61,095 nucleotides of DNA from an uncultured Eubacteriales bacterium. Lineage in GTDB: Bacteria > Bacillota > Clostridia > Oscillospirales > Acutalibacteraceae. How positions within the stretch are numbered: position 1 is the stretch's first letter; every line of letters begins with the position of its first letter. The position numbers and the translations under genes were made by a program. Positions 1 through 9,519 of this stretch are shown here, one piece after another. The notes under the pieces are model-generated. The model did not search any database and had not been told where the DNA came from. It saw only the letters and a program-made list of their open reading frames with translations. The DNA lies in the NCBI GenBank assembly GCA_934476085.1, contig CAKSNE010000011.1:1-61095 (forward strand), read 5' to 3'.

Positions 1-80
1 TCGGAACGAATGACATCGGCATAGGAGTTCCGACCGAGTACACCTTGAAAAATATAAAAGAAATTTTGCAAAGAACGTAG
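1..80 (+). CDS. C-terminal end of an unidentified protein (partial)
   Basis: Only the last 25 codons and a TAG stop are inside the window (frame beginning at base 3). The tail contains GVPTEYTLKNIKEIL, a plausible helical C-terminus. I cannot assign a family from so short a piece. A perfect inverted repeat follows directly. The call as coding rests on the open frame, natural composition and position. Confidence 0.5.
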   Translation, partial: GTNDIGIGVPTEYTLKNIKEILQRT

Positions 81-86
81 ACACTT

Positions 87-122
87 TGCTCGAATACCGC
101 CGTAAAAAGCAGTATTCGAGCA
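87..122. repeat. 11-bp inverted repeat after the first gene
   Basis: Arms 87-97 and 112-122 are perfectly complementary (TGCTCGAATAC), with a 14-base loop. It lies just after the stop at 80. A run of A, not T, follows on the plus strand, so it is not a standard intrinsic terminator. It may be an mRNA 3' end or a processed hairpin. Confidence 0.5.
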
Positions 123-123
123 T

Positions 124-154
124 AAAAAAACCTCGGAACACGAATGTTCCGAGG
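124..154 (-). terminator. Intrinsic terminator of tRNA-Gln
   Basis: A 10-bp perfect stem (131-140 with 145-154, loop CGAA) is followed on the minus strand by seven T (124-130). It sits four bases past the CCA end of the tRNA gene, so it terminates that transcript. Confidence 0.85.
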
Positions 155-157
155 TAA

Positions 158-231
158 TGGCAGCGGAATAGGGATTCGAACCCCAACAAACAGAGTCAGA
201 GTCTGTCGTGCTACCGTTACACTATTCCGCT
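158..231 (-). tRNA. tRNA-Gln (anticodon CUG)
   Basis: The minus strand folds into a standard cloverleaf of 74 bases with an encoded CCA end. The acceptor stem is AGCGGAA/TTCCGCT. The D-stem is GTGT/GCAC. The anticodon stem is ACAGA/TCTGT with loop CTCTGAC, which puts CTG at positions 34-36 and so reads the Gln codon CAG. The T-stem is TGGGG/CCCTA with loop TTCGAAT. The discriminator base is G, as usual for tRNA-Gln. A strong terminator follows directly and no other tRNA adjoins it, so it appears to be a single-gene transcript. Confidence 0.95.
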
Positions 232-332
232 GTGTGCAACATTAATATTATACCCCAAAAATTTTATTTGTCAAGATATAATTTGAAAAACAGTAAAAAA
301 GTTGGGCAAATAACAAACTGCCCAACTTTAGT

Positions 333-1862
333 TTACATACAAGGAATTAATAACATTGTGTTTTCTGATAATTTTTCATCATTTATATTATTTGCTTCAC
401 AAAGAAGCTCAGCAGATGTGTTGTATTTTAATGCAATATCCCAAATGCTTTCGCCTTTAGTTCCATAATATACAACTAAAGATGGCATATCGTCAAATGA
501 TTTTTCTTTTTCTTCATCAATCGTAAGTTTAGAAACAGCATTTAGTTTGCAAGGTTTAGTGATTAACCCATTTACATTTATTTCGCATTTAAAATCAACT
601 GCATTTCCCGATGAAATATTATAACTGCAATTAATAGGTGTTAAAATTAACTCGTAAATACATTGTTCATCACAAGCTTTTGATGAGATTTTTTCTGAGA
701 AAGTTATAACTTTTTCGTAATATTTACAACTGCCGTTTTCATCTTCAAGTGATATGCAAATAGCTATATCGCCATGAATATATGTAATATCATTTTCTGT
801 TTTGCAAGAATAATGTAGTGGAATACAATTTAAATCAATTATTTCAGATATTTGTGATGATACATTTATGCAATCACTAATGTTAATATTTTCGTTAATT
901 AAATCTACAAACTTGTTACATTCAATAATATCTCTTTGCACTTCAGATTCAAATTTTACACAATATCCGTCAGTTACTAAACTTATATCATTATAATTAT
1001 TGGATGTAACACAAATATTTATTTTTGCATTGCTATTTATAGTTCTCATTTCGCCTTCGCTGTTAGTAATCGGTTTTAATGAAACAGAACAAACTTCTGC
1101 TTTTGCAACACAAATAGAGTTTTCGTCAGTACCTTCTATATCTATAACTTGATTAACCGGCACACTATGTCTTATACATTCATAGCGAAGATCTGAGCTT
1201 AAATATAAAATCTCATACATAAGAGTTAGCTTTACAATAGCTTTGTTTGTGATTGTTTTGCATTCATCTATTACAACTTTTGTATCTTGTCTAATTATAT
1301 TTGAAATAGAACCGCTTGATTGCGACAAAACAATATCATCGGCAACATTTACTTGCTTTTCAGCAAATGCACATGGTTCTAAAACCTTTTCATTAAGTTT
1401 TTTTAAAACAACTGAATTGTCATTGATATCAGAAATATAGTTTTTTTCATCAGTAGTTAATAGCTTTAAAAATACACTAATAGATCCGTGAACATCTATT
1501 TTTCTGTTGTTAACTGCCCTGCAATTAACATATTCTGTTTTGGTATTATATGATTTAATTGTTTCTTTTTCAATAGCGCCTACGTTAATGGTTTTTGATA
1601 TATTAATAGGCATTTCATAGCCAAATAATTTATCATCACTTGTTACATATAGAATACATACATTAGAGCTGATTTCAACCTGTGCACTATCACTTAAAAC
1701 CGAAAGATTAGAAATTCTAGGTGTAACATTGCATTTTAATATTCTTTCAATATCAGGACAGTAATCAGGTAAAGTGAATTCACAATCAATAGGGTATTCG
1801 CTCTTTTTTTCATATATTTTTTTGGTTGTTGTTAATTTGCATTTTGTTGTTTCTAAATCCAT
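333..1862 (-). CDS. DUF3794 (SPOCS) protein with C-terminal LysM, SipL-like
   Basis: The 509-residue protein has repeated beta-rich SPOCS/DUF3794 modules over roughly residues 30-450. One starts with the family-typical DYCPDIERIL near residue 33. A LysM module follows at about 465-509 (YYGTKGESIWDIALKYN, ending LLIPCM). This is the architecture of SipL, the SpoIVA-interacting protein that anchors coat assembly on the Clostridioides difficile forespore. No signal peptide is visible, which fits a mother-cell protein. The ATG follows an AAGGA ribosome site. A role in spore envelope assembly is inferred from the family; other DUF3794-LysM paralogs exist in Clostridia, so orthology to sipL is not certain. 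Confidence 0.8.
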   Translation of the reverse strand: MDLETTKCKLTTTKKIYEKKSEYPIDCEFTLPDYCPDIERILKCNVTPRISNLSVLSDSAQVEISSNVCILYVTSDDKLFGYEMPINISKTINVGAIEKETIKSYNTKTEYVNCRAVNNRKIDVHGSISVFLKLLTTDEKNYISDINDNSVVLKKLNEKVLEPCAFAEKQVNVADDIVLSQSSGSISNIIRQDTKVVIDECKTITNKAIVKLTLMYEILYLSSDLRYECIRHSVPVNQVIDIEGTDENSICVAKAEVCSVSLKPITNSEGEMRTINSNAKINICVTSNNYNDISLVTDGYCVKFESEVQRDIIECNKFVDLINENINISDCINVSSQISEIIDLNCIPLHYSCKTENDITYIHGDIAICISLEDENGSCKYYEKVITFSEKISSKACDEQCIYELILTPINCSYNISSGNAVDFKCEINVNGLITKPCKLNAVSKLTIDEEKEKSFDDMPSLVVYYGTKGESIWDIALKYNTSAELLCEANNINDEKLSENTMLLIPCM

Positions 1863-1927
1863 AAATCCTTGCCGCCTTTCAACATTTCTTTTTAATAAAT
1901 CATATTAAAAGACATACAAAAATATAA

Positions 1928-2587
1928 CTAAATTTTTATTATACCGCCAATATCCAAAAGTTCGCCATCAAAATATTTATATTTTATGTTGTTTTTTGCC
2001 AGATAATCTTTAATTTTATGATAATCAGGGTGTAGTGTAATATCACCGAAAAAGTACAGTGTATTATCAACAAAACCGCTGGCTCCGCCTATAAAACCAT
2101 AATCATATTCATTGATTTTTATGTACCCCTCTTTGATTAACAAAGGGGAAAGTCCTGCATTTTTTAGTGCAGTATAAATGCCTTTATCGGCAGTAATTAT
2201 AACATTTTTAGATACTGCAAGCGTAGAACAAGCGGCATAGCCTTGATTTACGCTAATAATTTTTTTGTTTTTATTACAATATTCTAAAATTTCTTTTGAA
2301 ACAGTTTTAGGATTTAAAATAACAAAATCATCTATCGCTTTGCAATTAAGCGGAACATCAAAAGGATATTTATTATTAAGATTTTCACTTATAGTAATTA
2401 TATTTAATTTAAGCTTGCTGATTTCATTGAAAATCGGACTGTCTTTAGGCAAAAAAACAGTGTCGTCAATTATACAAATATTCATATCCGGATGATTAGC
2501 TACCGGATCCGGTAATAATGGGTTGTTGTTAATTATTATTTTGTTTTCAAAAAAATCTTGAAATTTATTATTGCCTATAATAACCAT
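1928..2587 (-). CDS. DUF6873-like protein, GME (amidinotransferase-type) fold suspected
   Basis: This is a 219-residue cytosolic protein without signal peptide or membrane segment. It has an N-terminal DPVANHPDMN, a central NQGYAACSTLAVS and a C-terminal GGASGFVDNTLYFFGD followed by LHPDY. These resemble clostridial proteins annotated as DUF6873 with a guanidine-modifying-enzyme-like fold, where Asp, His and Cys positions line the pocket. I recall the family only by pattern, so the assignment is moderate and no substrate is known. It follows the permease gene with an 11-base gap and precedes the DUF3794 gene on the same strand, so the genes may be co-transcribed. Confidence 0.55.
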   Translation of the reverse strand: MVIIGNNKFQDFFENKIIINNNPLLPDPVANHPDMNICIIDDTVFLPKDSPIFNEISKLKLNIITISENLNNKYPFDVPLNCKAIDDFVILNPKTVSKEILEYCNKNKKIISVNQGYAACSTLAVSKNVIITADKGIYTALKNAGLSPLLIKEGYIKINEYDYGFIGGASGFVDNTLYFFGDITLHPDYHKIKDYLAKNNIKYKYFDGELLDIGGIIKI

Positions 2588-2598
2588 AATTTATGCTT

Positions 2599-3777
2599 TT
2601 ATTCATATCTTAACGCATCGACAGGTTTCATTTTAGCCGCTTTATAAGCAGGATAAATTCCAAAAACAACTCCTGTTAATATAGCACTTAAAAATGAAAC
2701 GATTATTGATAATAAGCTTATTTCTGCAGAGATATTGAATAAATTTTCTCCTATTTTTATAATAATTAATCCGAAACTACTACCAATTATACTTCCTAAA
2801 ACACAAATAGTCAACGCTTCAAAAAGGAACTCATTTAATATAGTGTTCATAGTAGCACCAAGGGCCTTTTTTATTCCTATTTCACGCGTACGTTCATTTA
2901 CTGATACCAGCATGACTGTCATTATGCCTAATCCTGCGACTAAAAGTGTAATTATACCAACCGCTGAAAAAATTATGGTTATTGTATTGAGAAGTGATGA
3001 AAGAGTTGATCGTCCTGCTGCTAAATCACCGATTTTTATACTGTCTTTTATACCTTTTTCATTATCAACAGCATTTTTAATTGAAGTTGAAATAACATCG
3101 GTTTCAGAATTTTCGTTTATTCTTACAGCTATTTGATATAGTTCGTCTGTACCGATTGATTGTTGAAATGTTGAGTAGGGTATATAACAGAAATTCGGAA
3201 TGAAATTGCCCATAACGCTTTGTAACATTCCACTGCCCGCTTTGGTTATACCAATGATTTTATATTTTTCATAAGTATTACCTACCGATACATTTAAAAA
3301 TTTTCCTATTGCATTTTGTCTTTTGAAAATTTTATTTGCGGCATTTTCGTCCAAAAGACAAACATTTTCTTTTGATAATATTTGATATTTGTTAAAACTT
3401 TCTCCGTAAAGTATATCTATTGAAATAACTTGTTTAACTCCTGAATCAACTCCCCAAAGCATTACATCTTCTGTAAAGTTATTTTGTGAAACAGTTTCTT
3501 TAGAAGTTAAAATCGGAATGGCATCTTTTACTCCTTCTTGAGATTTTATAAAGTTTAAATCGCTGTTTTTTAGATCAGCTTTATCAGCTGAAATCGAAAT
3601 CCCGTTTAATCCCAAAGAATCAAGTTCGTAATTTACGGTTTTTATTCCGACATTGCTTATCGTGTTTATTAGTAAAACCGATGCTACACCAACCGCAATA
3701 CCTAGAATAGTCAGCGTTGTGCGAAGTCCTTTTCTAAAAATGTTTCTAAAAGAAAAAATTATATTGTCAATCATCAT
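2599..3777 (-). CDS. MacB/FtsX-type ABC transporter permease
   Basis: The 392-residue protein has an N-terminal membrane segment (about residues 18-40) and a periplasmic-type MacB_PCD domain (about 45-240). Three C-terminal membrane segments follow. The coupling motif SVNERTREIGIKKALGA lies between the first and second of these, as in MacB, YknZ and related mechanotransmission permeases. The ATG overlaps the stop of the membrane-fusion gene by four bases (ATGA), so the two are translationally coupled. The usual third partner, a LolD/MacB-type ATPase, is not encoded next to them. Substrate is unknown; candidates are peptides, lipids or cell-envelope antibiotics. Confidence 0.85.
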   Translation of the reverse strand: MMIDNIIFSFRNIFRKGLRTTLTILGIAVGVASVLLINTISNVGIKTVNYELDSLGLNGISISADKADLKNSDLNFIKSQEGVKDAIPILTSKETVSQNNFTEDVMLWGVDSGVKQVISIDILYGESFNKYQILSKENVCLLDENAANKIFKRQNAIGKFLNVSVGNTYEKYKIIGITKAGSGMLQSVMGNFIPNFCYIPYSTFQQSIGTDELYQIAVRINENSETDVISTSIKNAVDNEKGIKDSIKIGDLAAGRSTLSSLLNTITIIFSAVGIITLLVAGLGIMTVMLVSVNERTREIGIKKALGATMNTILNEFLFEALTICVLGSIIGSSFGLIIIKIGENLFNISAEISLLSIIVSFLSAILTGVVFGIYPAYKAAKMKPVDALRYE

Positions 3778-4676
3778 TTAATTTCTCCTGTTGAAACATC
3801 AAAAACTTCTTTATTAAACCCGGTAGGATTTGATACAATATATTCGCCTATTTTAACACCATCGGTTACGACTGTGCCTTTAGTTGTTATTTCATCCGTT
3901 TTTATATAATTTTTTTTTGCTGTTGCATTTACAAGCTTATAAACAAATTCTCCGCCGTCATCTTGTGATATGCAATTAGAAGGTAATATTAATGCCTTAT
4001 TAATTTTTTTTACTCTTATTTTGGCTTTAATATTAAAACCGACTTTTAGATTGCTATCAGGATTGTTTATTTTGGCTATTGCAGTAACATAGGTTCCAAA
4101 AGCAGAATTTTGTGTTGCAATAGCTCCTATTTTTACTATTTTACCGTCATAAGTCTTTTTTCCTAAAGCACTTCCGCTTATTGTTACTTTTTGACCTTTT
4201 TTAATAAGCGGAAAAATATCTTCGCTTATATTTAAACTGGCACAAAGAGAAGATGTGTCTATTATTGTCATTAATTGAGAATTTTCTGCGGTTACTGCAC
4301 CGGGTTGAACAAATAAGCCATTAATTGTACCGGAAAAATCAGCTATTACATCTTCGCCACCGGTATAATTAAGTTCTTTTTGAGCAAATAGAATTTTAGT
4401 TTTTTGATAATCAATGGTAAGTATTTTATCGCCTTTTTTAACTGTATCACCTACATTTACTAAAACATCTTTTATAACATAAGGATAATCAGCGGTTTGG
4501 GTTTCTTCTTTTTTAGAAATAATTTTGCCTACAACGCTAACATTTTTTTCTGCTGATTTTGACTCGGCTTTGATATAATTAACTTTTGGAAGCGAAGCAT
4601 AAATAGCTTCAGGAGTATATAATGAAATACTTAAAATTATTACGGATATCAAAAAGAATATTGGCTTTTTTCTCAT
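3774..4676 (-). CDS. HlyD/YknX-type membrane-fusion (periplasmic adaptor) protein
   Basis: The 300-residue protein has an N-terminal hydrophobic signal anchor (residues 5-27). A lipoyl-like hybrid half follows (DVLVNVGDTVKKGDKIL, near 95), then a second half-motif (INGLFVQPGAVTAENSQL). Beta-barrel and membrane-proximal segments come next (KGQKVTISG, VGFNIKAKIRV). The long alpha-hairpin of Gram-negative adaptors is essentially absent, as is common in Firmicutes, which lack an outer membrane. It precedes and overlaps the MacB/FtsX permease, giving an adaptor-permease pair that would export a substrate across the cytoplasmic membrane. Confidence 0.75.
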   Translation of the reverse strand: MRKKPIFFLISVIILSISLYTPEAIYASLPKVNYIKAESKSAEKNVSVVGKIISKKEETQTADYPYVIKDVLVNVGDTVKKGDKILTIDYQKTKILFAQKELNYTGGEDVIADFSGTINGLFVQPGAVTAENSQLMTIIDTSSLCASLNISEDIFPLIKKGQKVTISGSALGKKTYDGKIVKIGAIATQNSAFGTYVTAIAKINNPDSNLKVGFNIKAKIRVKKINKALILPSNCISQDDGGEFVYKLVNATAKKNYIKTDEITTKGTVVTDGVKIGEYIVSNPTGFNKEVFDVSTGEIK

Positions 4677-4768
4677 TGTTTGTCATTCCAATCTTTTAAA
4701 AATTTTACTGCTAACAATATTCTTTTCATAAATGTAATATTAATTCATAGTAAATTTTGAAATTTATT

Positions 4769-4805
4769 GAAAAAGCAGATGTGTTCAATTAAACACATCT
4801 GCTTT
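4769..4805 (-). terminator. Terminator downstream of mfd
   Basis: A 14-bp stem (772-785 with 792-805 of the 4-kb block) has loop CAATTA and is followed on the minus strand by a T-run. It lies 14 bases past the mfd stop and separates pth-mfd from the adaptor-permease genes. Confidence 0.8.
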
Positions 4806-4818
4806 AAAGAATAGTTTT

Positions 4819-7800
4819 TTAAAAACAATCAAGCACTTGTTTTAGCGTATCTAATTTTTTCTCGTTTTGCTTTGTGCGAATTGTTATATATGGTCGCTCG
4901 CCGGCAGAAATTAAAACTCGATTTTTCATTTTTGTCATAAGCGGAGCGATTTTCTCAAGCGAAAACTCTTTGAAATAAATTACTATATTGCCGTGTTTAT
5001 CGTTAACTTCGGTTATTCCAATACTTGCCGCTTTATTTCTAAGCAATGCTATATCAATTAGTCCTAAAACGGCTTTTGGCGGTTCGCCAAATCGGTCGAT
5101 AAGTTCATCAATAACATCTTCGCTGTTTTCTTGCGACTTGATTTCGGCAATTCTACGGTAAATTTGAAGTCTTGCAGAAAGTGACGGAATATATTTTTCA
5201 GGAATGTGTGCAACAATATGAAGATCAATTAAACATTCATTATCTTCTGTCGGTGTTTCACCTTTTTCTTCTTTAATTGCATCAGAAAGAAGTTTTACAT
5301 ACATATCATAACCGACAGAATCCATATGACCGTGTTGTTTTGCACCTAAAATATTGCCCGCTCCTCTGATTTCAAGGTCACACATTGCAATTTTAAATCC
5401 CGAACCAAATTCGGTATATTCTCTTAAAGCTTCAAGTCGCTTTGTTGCGATATCGGAAAGTGCTTTGCCTTTATGATAGGTAAGGTAAGCGTAGGCTCTT
5501 CTGGAAGAACGACCGACTCTGCCACGCAACTGATGAAGCTGTGCAAGTCCAAATCGGTCGGCATTTTCGATAATTAGAGTGTTAACATTTGGAACATCGA
5601 CACCAGTCTCGATAATCGTTGTGCAAACCAAAATATCAATTGTGTTTTCAAGCAGACCTTTCCACTTGTCAGATAACTCTTCTTCGCCCATTTGTCCGTG
5701 AGCAATATCAATATTTGCATCAGGCAGTTCTCGTTTTAGCCTTGCGGCAACTTGTTCAATAGTTTCAACACGGTTGTAAAGATAATAAACCTGACCGCCA
5801 CGAGACAATTCTTTTCGAATAGCGTCTAAAATAACGCCCTTATCATGCTCTAAAACATAAGTTTGAACAGGATGACGGTCTGATGGTGCTTCTTCGATAA
5901 TAGACATATCTCTAATACCCGTCATAGCCATATTAAGCGTACGTGGAATAGGGGTTGCAGAAAGCGTTAAAACATCAACATTAGGAAATTTCTGTTTTAA
6001 TTTTTCTTTTTGAGCAACACCAAAGCGTTGTTCTTCATCAATGATTAAAAGACCTAAATCTTTAAATTCAACATCGCCTGAAATAATACGGTGGGTACCG
6101 ACTATAATATCAACTTCGCCACGCTTTAAACGCTTTTTAATCTCTCTTGTGGCTGAAGCATTTCTAAAACGAGAAAGCATATCAACATTAACCGCAAAGT
6201 TTTCCATTCGTTTTAAAAGCGTGTTGTAATGTTGCCAAGCAAGAATTGTTGTAGGCACTAGAATAGCTACTTGTTTGCCATCGCAAACCGCTTTAAAAGC
6301 GGCTCTAATAGCAACCTCTGTTTTGCCAAAACCGACATCTCCACATAAAAGTCGCTCCATTGGAACAGTGCGTTCCATATCGGTTTTGATTTCATCAATA
6401 CAACGAAGCTGGTCGTCGGTTTCGTCGTAAGGGAAGTGGTATTCAAAATCATGCTGCAAATCGGTATCTTCCGAGAAAGCAAAACCTTTAACTTTCATAC
6501 GCTCGGAATAAAGTGCAATCAATTCTTTTGCCATATCTTTAACGGCAGATTTTACTCGGTATTTTGTTTTTGCCCAACTATCCGAGCCGAGTTTGTTTAG
6601 TTTTACAGTTGTAGCGTCGCCACCTCCGATATAGCGTGAAACCATATCAAGTTGAGTAACAGGCACATACAATTTATCGCCTTTTTGAAACTTGATTGTA
6701 ATGTAATCCTTAATAACGCCTTCTGTTTCAACTTTTCTAATACCTTCAAAAACACCGATACCGTAAACCGAGTGAACAACTAATTCGCCTGTTTTAAGTT
6801 CATCAAGCGAGCCTAGTGCTGAACCCTGTTTTGTATAAAACTTTTTGCGTTTTTTGGTCTTTTTGTAGGCTGATTTTGCGTGAGTAAAAACGGCGATTTT
6901 AGATGATGTATAATCAATGCCCATTGGCAAACCGCCGACTGTTACCATAACATTTTTAGATTTTAAAGTGCCTGAAATTTCACTGTGAAAATCAGCAGGC
7001 AAGCCCATTTTTGTAAGTTCGTCAGCAAGAGTTATTGCGGCACGCTCGCTGCCGGCTAGAACAATATTTGTGTAGCCAAGACTTTTTTTGCCTGTTAAAT
7101 CGTCAAATAAATCGGCAACCAAACCGCCCCAAGAGGCGAGTGTTGAAAGATTGTAGTTTATAATGCTTTTAGGTGAAATATTGTTTTTAGTTGCGTTAAA
7201 AGTTTCAAGTAAAATTGTATTGCTAACTTGAAAACGCTCGTAAGTTTCATTAGCACTAATACAAAAATTATCAAGCCCTTTGCAAAGAGTTCCGTCTTCA
7301 AAGCAAATTTTAATATCTTCGCTGTTTTGCCAACTAAAAGTTCTAATTCGTTCTGCTACTTTAGACGGCTCATAGATAAACATAAGTGCATCAGGTAAAT
7401 AGTCAAGAAGTGTTTCCGGTTTTTCATAGCAAAGTTTTAAATATTTATCAATATTAGTAAGCATAAGTCCTGATTTTAATGCGTCAATATCAGAATAAAT
7501 GCTTTCTGCCGCTTTTAAATATTTTTTATTAAGTTTCTCTGCAAATGATTTCATTTTTTCAATGAATTCATCTGTGTCTTCATATAAAACTTCTCTGGCA
7601 GGAGTGATAGTTATTTCATCTAAATGCTCAATACTTCGTTGAGTTGAAACATCAAAACTTGAAATTGTATCAACTTCATCACCCCAAAACTCTATTCGGG
7701 TAGGGTTTTGCTCGCCGGGAATAAATATATCGAAAATACCGCCTCGTGTAGCAAATTGACCTTCGCTTTCAATCATATCGGTTTTAGTATATCCGCCGAA

Positions 7801-8268
7801 AATAAGATTTTTAACAAGTTCATCGGTATTAACTTCATCGCCGACTTTAATTGTTTTTAAAAGCGATAAAATTGTTTCTCTTGGTGCAGTATAACTCATA
7901 ACTGCATCAATAGGTGCAATAATTGTGTCAACCGAATTTGATAAAATTCCTGTTAAAATGCCTATTCTTTTGCGTTCAAATTCGTGAGACACACCGTCAA
8001 TTTTTCTAAAAACAAAATCTCTTGCAGGATATATTACGCTTTTTCTTCCAAAAGCCTCTAAATCTTCAGAAACTTTTTGTGCCTTGCCTTCATCTGACAC
8101 AACGACTAAAGCCCGCTGATTAGCATCAGCGGGTAGGGTATCAATTATATTTGCCTTATGAACACGGGAAAGTCCCGTTAAGCATATAGGCGTTCTTTTT
8201 GAAGTTAGCGCATTGTAGGTTTCGGTATATTCCGTAACCGTTCGCAATGCTTTTTGCAAAAATTCCAT
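4819..8268 (-). CDS. mfd: Transcription-repair coupling factor Mfd
   Basis: At 1149 residues it has the full Mfd length and order. The UvrB-homology region with FATRGGIFDIF lies near residue 170. The RNA-polymerase-interaction (CarD-like) domain begins near 490 (GELVVHSVYGIGVFEG). The RecG-like translocase has Walker A GDVGFGKTE near 642, DEEQRFG near 744, and the helicase motifs TGVDVPNVN and QLRGRVGRS. A C-terminal TRCF domain follows 1000. Mfd removes RNA polymerase stalled at lesions and recruits UvrA. It starts nine bases after pth, so pth-mfd form an operon as in many Firmicutes. Confidence 0.98.
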   Translation of the reverse strand: MEFLQKALRTVTEYTETYNALTSKRTPICLTGLSRVHKANIIDTLPADANQRALVVVSDEGKAQKVSEDLEAFGRKSVIYPARDFVFRKIDGVSHEFERKRIGILTGILSNSVDTIIAPIDAVMSYTAPRETILSLLKTIKVGDEVNTDELVKNLIFGGYTKTDMIESEGQFATRGGIFDIFIPGEQNPTRIEFWGDEVDTISSFDVSTQRSIEHLDEITITPAREVLYEDTDEFIEKMKSFAEKLNKKYLKAAESIYSDIDALKSGLMLTNIDKYLKLCYEKPETLLDYLPDALMFIYEPSKVAERIRTFSWQNSEDIKICFEDGTLCKGLDNFCISANETYERFQVSNTILLETFNATKNNISPKSIINYNLSTLASWGGLVADLFDDLTGKKSLGYTNIVLAGSERAAITLADELTKMGLPADFHSEISGTLKSKNVMVTVGGLPMGIDYTSSKIAVFTHAKSAYKKTKKRKKFYTKQGSALGSLDELKTGELVVHSVYGIGVFEGIRKVETEGVIKDYITIKFQKGDKLYVPVTQLDMVSRYIGGGDATTVKLNKLGSDSWAKTKYRVKSAVKDMAKELIALYSERMKVKGFAFSEDTDLQHDFEYHFPYDETDDQLRCIDEIKTDMERTVPMERLLCGDVGFGKTEVAIRAAFKAVCDGKQVAILVPTTILAWQHYNTLLKRMENFAVNVDMLSRFRNASATREIKKRLKRGEVDIIVGTHRIISGDVEFKDLGLLIIDEEQRFGVAQKEKLKQKFPNVDVLTLSATPIPRTLNMAMTGIRDMSIIEEAPSDRHPVQTYVLEHDKGVILDAIRKELSRGGQVYYLYNRVETIEQVAARLKRELPDANIDIAHGQMGEEELSDKWKGLLENTIDILVCTTIIETGVDVPNVNTLIIENADRFGLAQLHQLRGRVGRSSRRAYAYLTYHKGKALSDIATKRLEALREYTEFGSGFKIAMCDLEIRGAGNILGAKQHGHMDSVGYDMYVKLLSDAIKEEKGETPTEDNECLIDLHIVAHIPEKYIPSLSARLQIYRRIAEIKSQENSEDVIDELIDRFGEPPKAVLGLIDIALLRNKAASIGITEVNDKHGNIVIYFKEFSLEKIAPLMTKMKNRVLISAGERPYITIRTKQNEKKLDTLKQVLDCF

Positions 8269-8277
8269 TTAAACACC

Positions 8278-8874
8278 TTAATTAAACTTATTCATTGCTT
8301 TGTCTATTTGGTCGTTTATAATAAGTTTTGCAGCAGAATAGACATTTTCTTTAATATTCTCAAGTTCTTTTAATTCATCGTCTTTAAACTTTGAAAGCAC
8401 CCATTTTGCCAGCTCATAATTCGGATTAGGCTTTTTGCCGATACCGACTTTAACACGCGGAAAATTGTCTTTTCCCGTAAGCTCAATAATGCTGCGAAGT
8501 CCTTTTTGTCCGCCGTCAGAGCCTTTTCTGCGAATTCTCATTTTGCCGACATCAAGTGAAATATCATCACTTATTACAAGAAGTTTATCGATATCAACTT
8601 TAAAAAAGTTAAGCAATCCGACAACCGCTTCGCCTGATAAATTCATATAAGTTTGCGGTTTGACTAAAAGCACCTTTTTGCCGTCAAAATCAGCGGTGGT
8701 GTAGTAGGCTTTATTTTTAAATTTGTCAATCCTAACACCTAACTTGTCTGCTATATATTCTACGCATAAAAAGCCTGCATTATGCCTGGTGTATTCGTAT
8801 TCAATACCGGGATTGCCAAGTCCGACAATCATAAAATCAATATTAGAATTGTTAAATTTCTTTTTAAATATCAT
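8278..8874 (-). CDS. pth: Peptidyl-tRNA hydrolase
   Basis: The enzyme releases peptides from prematurely dissociated peptidyl-tRNA. Family motifs are FMIVGLGNPG, YTRHNAGF (catalytic His), KPQTYMNLSG, the Asp region LLVISDDISLDVGK and GSDGGQKGLRSI. I chose the ATG at 8874 because GGTGA lies six bases upstream. This gives about 17 residues before the usual MIVGLGNPG start; an internal start there lacks a ribosome site. It is the first gene of the pth-mfd operon. Confidence 0.96.
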   Translation of the reverse strand: MIFKKKFNNSNIDFMIVGLGNPGIEYEYTRHNAGFLCVEYIADKLGVRIDKFKNKAYYTTADFDGKKVLLVKPQTYMNLSGEAVVGLLNFFKVDIDKLLVISDDISLDVGKMRIRRKGSDGGQKGLRSIIELTGKDNFPRVKVGIGKKPNPNYELAKWVLSKFKDDELKELENIKENVYSAAKLIINDQIDKAMNKFN

Positions 8875-8891
8875 AATTTTCACCAAATTTT

Positions 8892-8920
8892 ATTATACAA
8901 CAAAAGTGCAAAAAAAGCAA
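8892..8920 (-). promoter_or_regulatory. Sigma-A promoter of pth-mfd
   Basis: On the minus strand, TTGCTT (-35, 8915-8920) and TATAAT (-10, 8892-8897) are 17 bases apart. They sit just ahead of the pth ribosome site. Confidence 0.6.
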
Positions 8921-9064
8921 TAAAAATAAGTGTTTGAAAAGGATTTGTTTATTGTTGAATAAAAAAATATTTACCTGTTACTTTAAAAAATCAACCGCTT
9001 AAATAAAAGCCCTTTACAAGCGCATTGTTACAAGATATAATTTAGACAAAGGCAGGTGAGGTGC

Positions 9065-9517
9065 TTGAAACTCAAAGTGGAAATTGATGAAAGTTACAGC
9101 GATGAAGTAATAATTCGTTGTAGTAATTATAACGATGATATTAGGCTTTTGCAAGATGTTATCGGCAATGTGATAAACAAAAATGCCGAACTTTGTTTAA
9201 GTCTTAATAACACCGATTATTACATTAACCGCAATGATATTTTGTTTTTTGAAACAACAGATTCAAAAACCGTTGCTCATACAACAGATAAAATGTATTA
9301 TTCAAATTACAAGTTGTATGAACTAGAACAGGTTTTGCCACCTGAGTTTATCAGGGTTTCAAAATCAACAATACTTAACTGTAAAAAAGTATCTTCAATA
9401 TCAAAAAACCTTACAGGCGCGTCTGAAGTTTACTTTAAGGCAACGCCCAAAAAGGTTTATGTTTCAAGAATGTATTTTAAAGTTTTTAAAGAAAAAATTG
9501 ATGAAGTGAGGTTATAA
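9065..9517 (+). CDS. LytTR-domain DNA-binding protein (stand-alone)
   Basis: The protein is about 150 residues: a short N-terminal region (KVEIDESYSDEVIIRCS) followed by a LytTR domain over about 60-150 (NRNDILFFET, PPEFIRVSKSTILN, YVSRMYFKVFKE). There is no receiver domain, so it is not a classical response regulator. I prefer the TTG at 9065 (MKLKVEID) because AGGCAGG ends eight bases upstream; an in-frame GTG at 9056 overlaps that ribosome site. It ends two bases before the LiaF-like gene, an arrangement common in Clostridia, where the regulator and membrane protein probably act together. Confidence 0.85.
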   Translation: MKLKVEIDESYSDEVIIRCSNYNDDIRLLQDVIGNVINKNAELCLSLNNTDYYINRNDILFFETTDSKTVAHTTDKMYYSNYKLYELEQVLPPEFIRVSKSTILNCKKVSSISKNLTGASEVYFKATPKKVYVSRMYFKVFKEKIDEVRL

Positions 9518-9519
9518 CT

